The notes under the pieces were generated by a model. That model made no database searches and was not told the origin of the DNA. It saw only the letters and a list, made by a program, of their open reading frames with translations. Below, in pieces: positions 63,100 to 64,000 of a stretch of DNA of 64,000 bases (the stretch's first letter is position 1; each line of letters opens with the position of its first letter). A program made the position numbers and the translations under genes. Source of the stretch: Rapana venosa (taxonomy: Eukaryota > Mollusca > Gastropoda > Neogastropoda > Muricidae); contig CM054158.1 in NCBI GenBank assembly GCA_028751875.1, positions 1,312,501-1,376,500 of the forward strand. Reading direction: 5' to 3'.

Positions 63100-63603
63100 C
63101 TCAGTCCCCATCACATGTGAAGTGTGTAATGACTAGCTCAATGAACCATGCAGCTGCTGCAATGGCTATGTAAATCATGCCATCAGTATTATGTGAGAGG
63201 ACATATTCATGTATTTGTGCATAGTGTGGTTGGCTGATCATTATCTGTACATTATATATAGTTTAGTTGGCCAATTAATTGGTGGTCGTATTTGTTATAA
63301 TTGCATGAGTAATTTATCACTTTCATGGTTATGTTTCACACACCTTACGAGGTCCTGGTGTAAAGAAACCTCTGTCTGATCTAATCACCTTGAAATAATA
63401 TGTGATGATGCTGAGGGGCAAGGACAAAGTCGTCAGGCAGGGATTGGAACACACAATGCTAAGCAAATGCATTTCATAGCAACCAGGAAAGGGAAAACTC
63501 AGGCGAAGACAGCAGTTGGACATTCGTCTTTTATTCCATCTTCAGCATATGTCTTGATGCCAGGATCCCTTCAGCAATGGTGATGAAGGATCCTAACACT
63601 AGC
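63100..63603 (+). other. Intron-like DNA with a possible SINE head
   Basis: Near 63,405-63,490 the minus strand has TGGTTGCTATGAAATGC and GTGTTCCAATCCCTGCC, weakly tRNA-like. Nothing else is recognised. Confidence 0.45.
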
Positions 63604-63614
63604 TAACTATCACT

Positions 63615-63910
63615 GGGAGGCACCGTGGTCGAGTGGTTTAGGCGGTCAACTCGTGATCCAGAGGTCGCGGGTTCGATCCCCGCTCGGCTCGGTGTTGTGT
63701 ACTTGGGAAAGACACTTTACTCCTATTTTCCTCACTCCACCCAGGTGTACAAGTGGGTACCAGCTCTGCTGGGGAAGTATCTGGCGACAGACTAGCGTCC
63801 TGTCACAGGGGTGGTGAAAAACCATCAGTTCGCTTTACGGTACAGAAACTGGGATAAGCTCCGGCTCTATGGGCCTTCTAGCTGGAAAGAACATACTTAC
63901 TTACTTACTT
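63615..63910 (+). mobile_element. SINE family C, complete
   Basis: Same head as the 23,296 copy, with A-box and B-box, and an ACTT tetramer tail. TAACTATCACT flanks both sides (63,604-63,614 and 63,911-63,921), a perfect 11-bp target-site duplication. Confidence 0.93.
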
Positions 63911-64000
63911 TAACTATCACTACTAAAAAGTACACAATGTCTCACAATTCACATGTATGTCCCGATTTAGAAACATAATGCTATAATATAGCATGGGAGA

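Noticed and set aside
1..64000. CRISPR arrays, operons or prokaryotic promoters
   Set aside because: Tandem repeats here are micro- and minisatellites without spacer structure, and all recognised coding sequences are eukaryotic retroelements, a transposon or intron-split exons.

Overview
The window looks like nuclear DNA of an animal, most probably a mollusc or another lophotrochozoan. The guess rests on very high microsatellite content, long G/C homopolymers, several non-LTR (LINE) retrotransposon lineages, tRNA-derived SINEs and short candidate exons with GT-AG (once GC-AG) borders in huge introns. There are no operons, ribosome binding sites or long intact cellular genes. The species is an inference; no conserved marker gene proves it.

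Layout. 1-6,200: three tandem copies of a unit of about 1.5-2.9 kb. Each copy carries a 12-nt candidate micro-exon (LDSN) and a 21-nt candidate micro-exon (PLGQEKR); two copies also carry an exon-like ORF of about 60 codons. A diverged fourth pair lies at 15,102 and 17,507. 7,414-15,035: a nest of LINEs inside one TAG microsatellite. An L2-like LINE abuts a Rex1/CR1-like LINE, which was split by a second, internally deleted L2-like LINE and by a SINE that joins a tRNA-like head to a 5S rRNA-like segment. 19,137-21,683: a decayed pogo-type DNA transposon with terminal inverted repeats and TA flanks. 23-30 kb: SINEs, a 5'-truncated RTE-like copy and a second Rex1/CR1-like LINE. 31,057-33,857: an RTE-like LINE with a long intact reverse transcriptase frame, sitting in a minisatellite and interrupted in its endonuclease by a SINE. 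35.8-46.0 kb: a Tx1/L1-like LINE interrupted by a 6.4-kb CR1-group LINE that carries a 2A-like GDVEVNPGP motif. 46-53 kb: SINEs, LINE tails and simple repeats. 53.9-62.4 kb: a diverged segmental duplication whose two copies have different TE insertions, giving natural empty sites.

The only convincing cellular coding sequence is a set of three plus-strand exons (50,486; 53,727; 62,619). Their phases agree and they read as one protein I do not recognise. They may belong to the same gene as the micro-exons, because all lie on the plus strand and almost everything between them is intron-like repeat, but nothing in the window proves this. RNA evidence would decide most open questions here.
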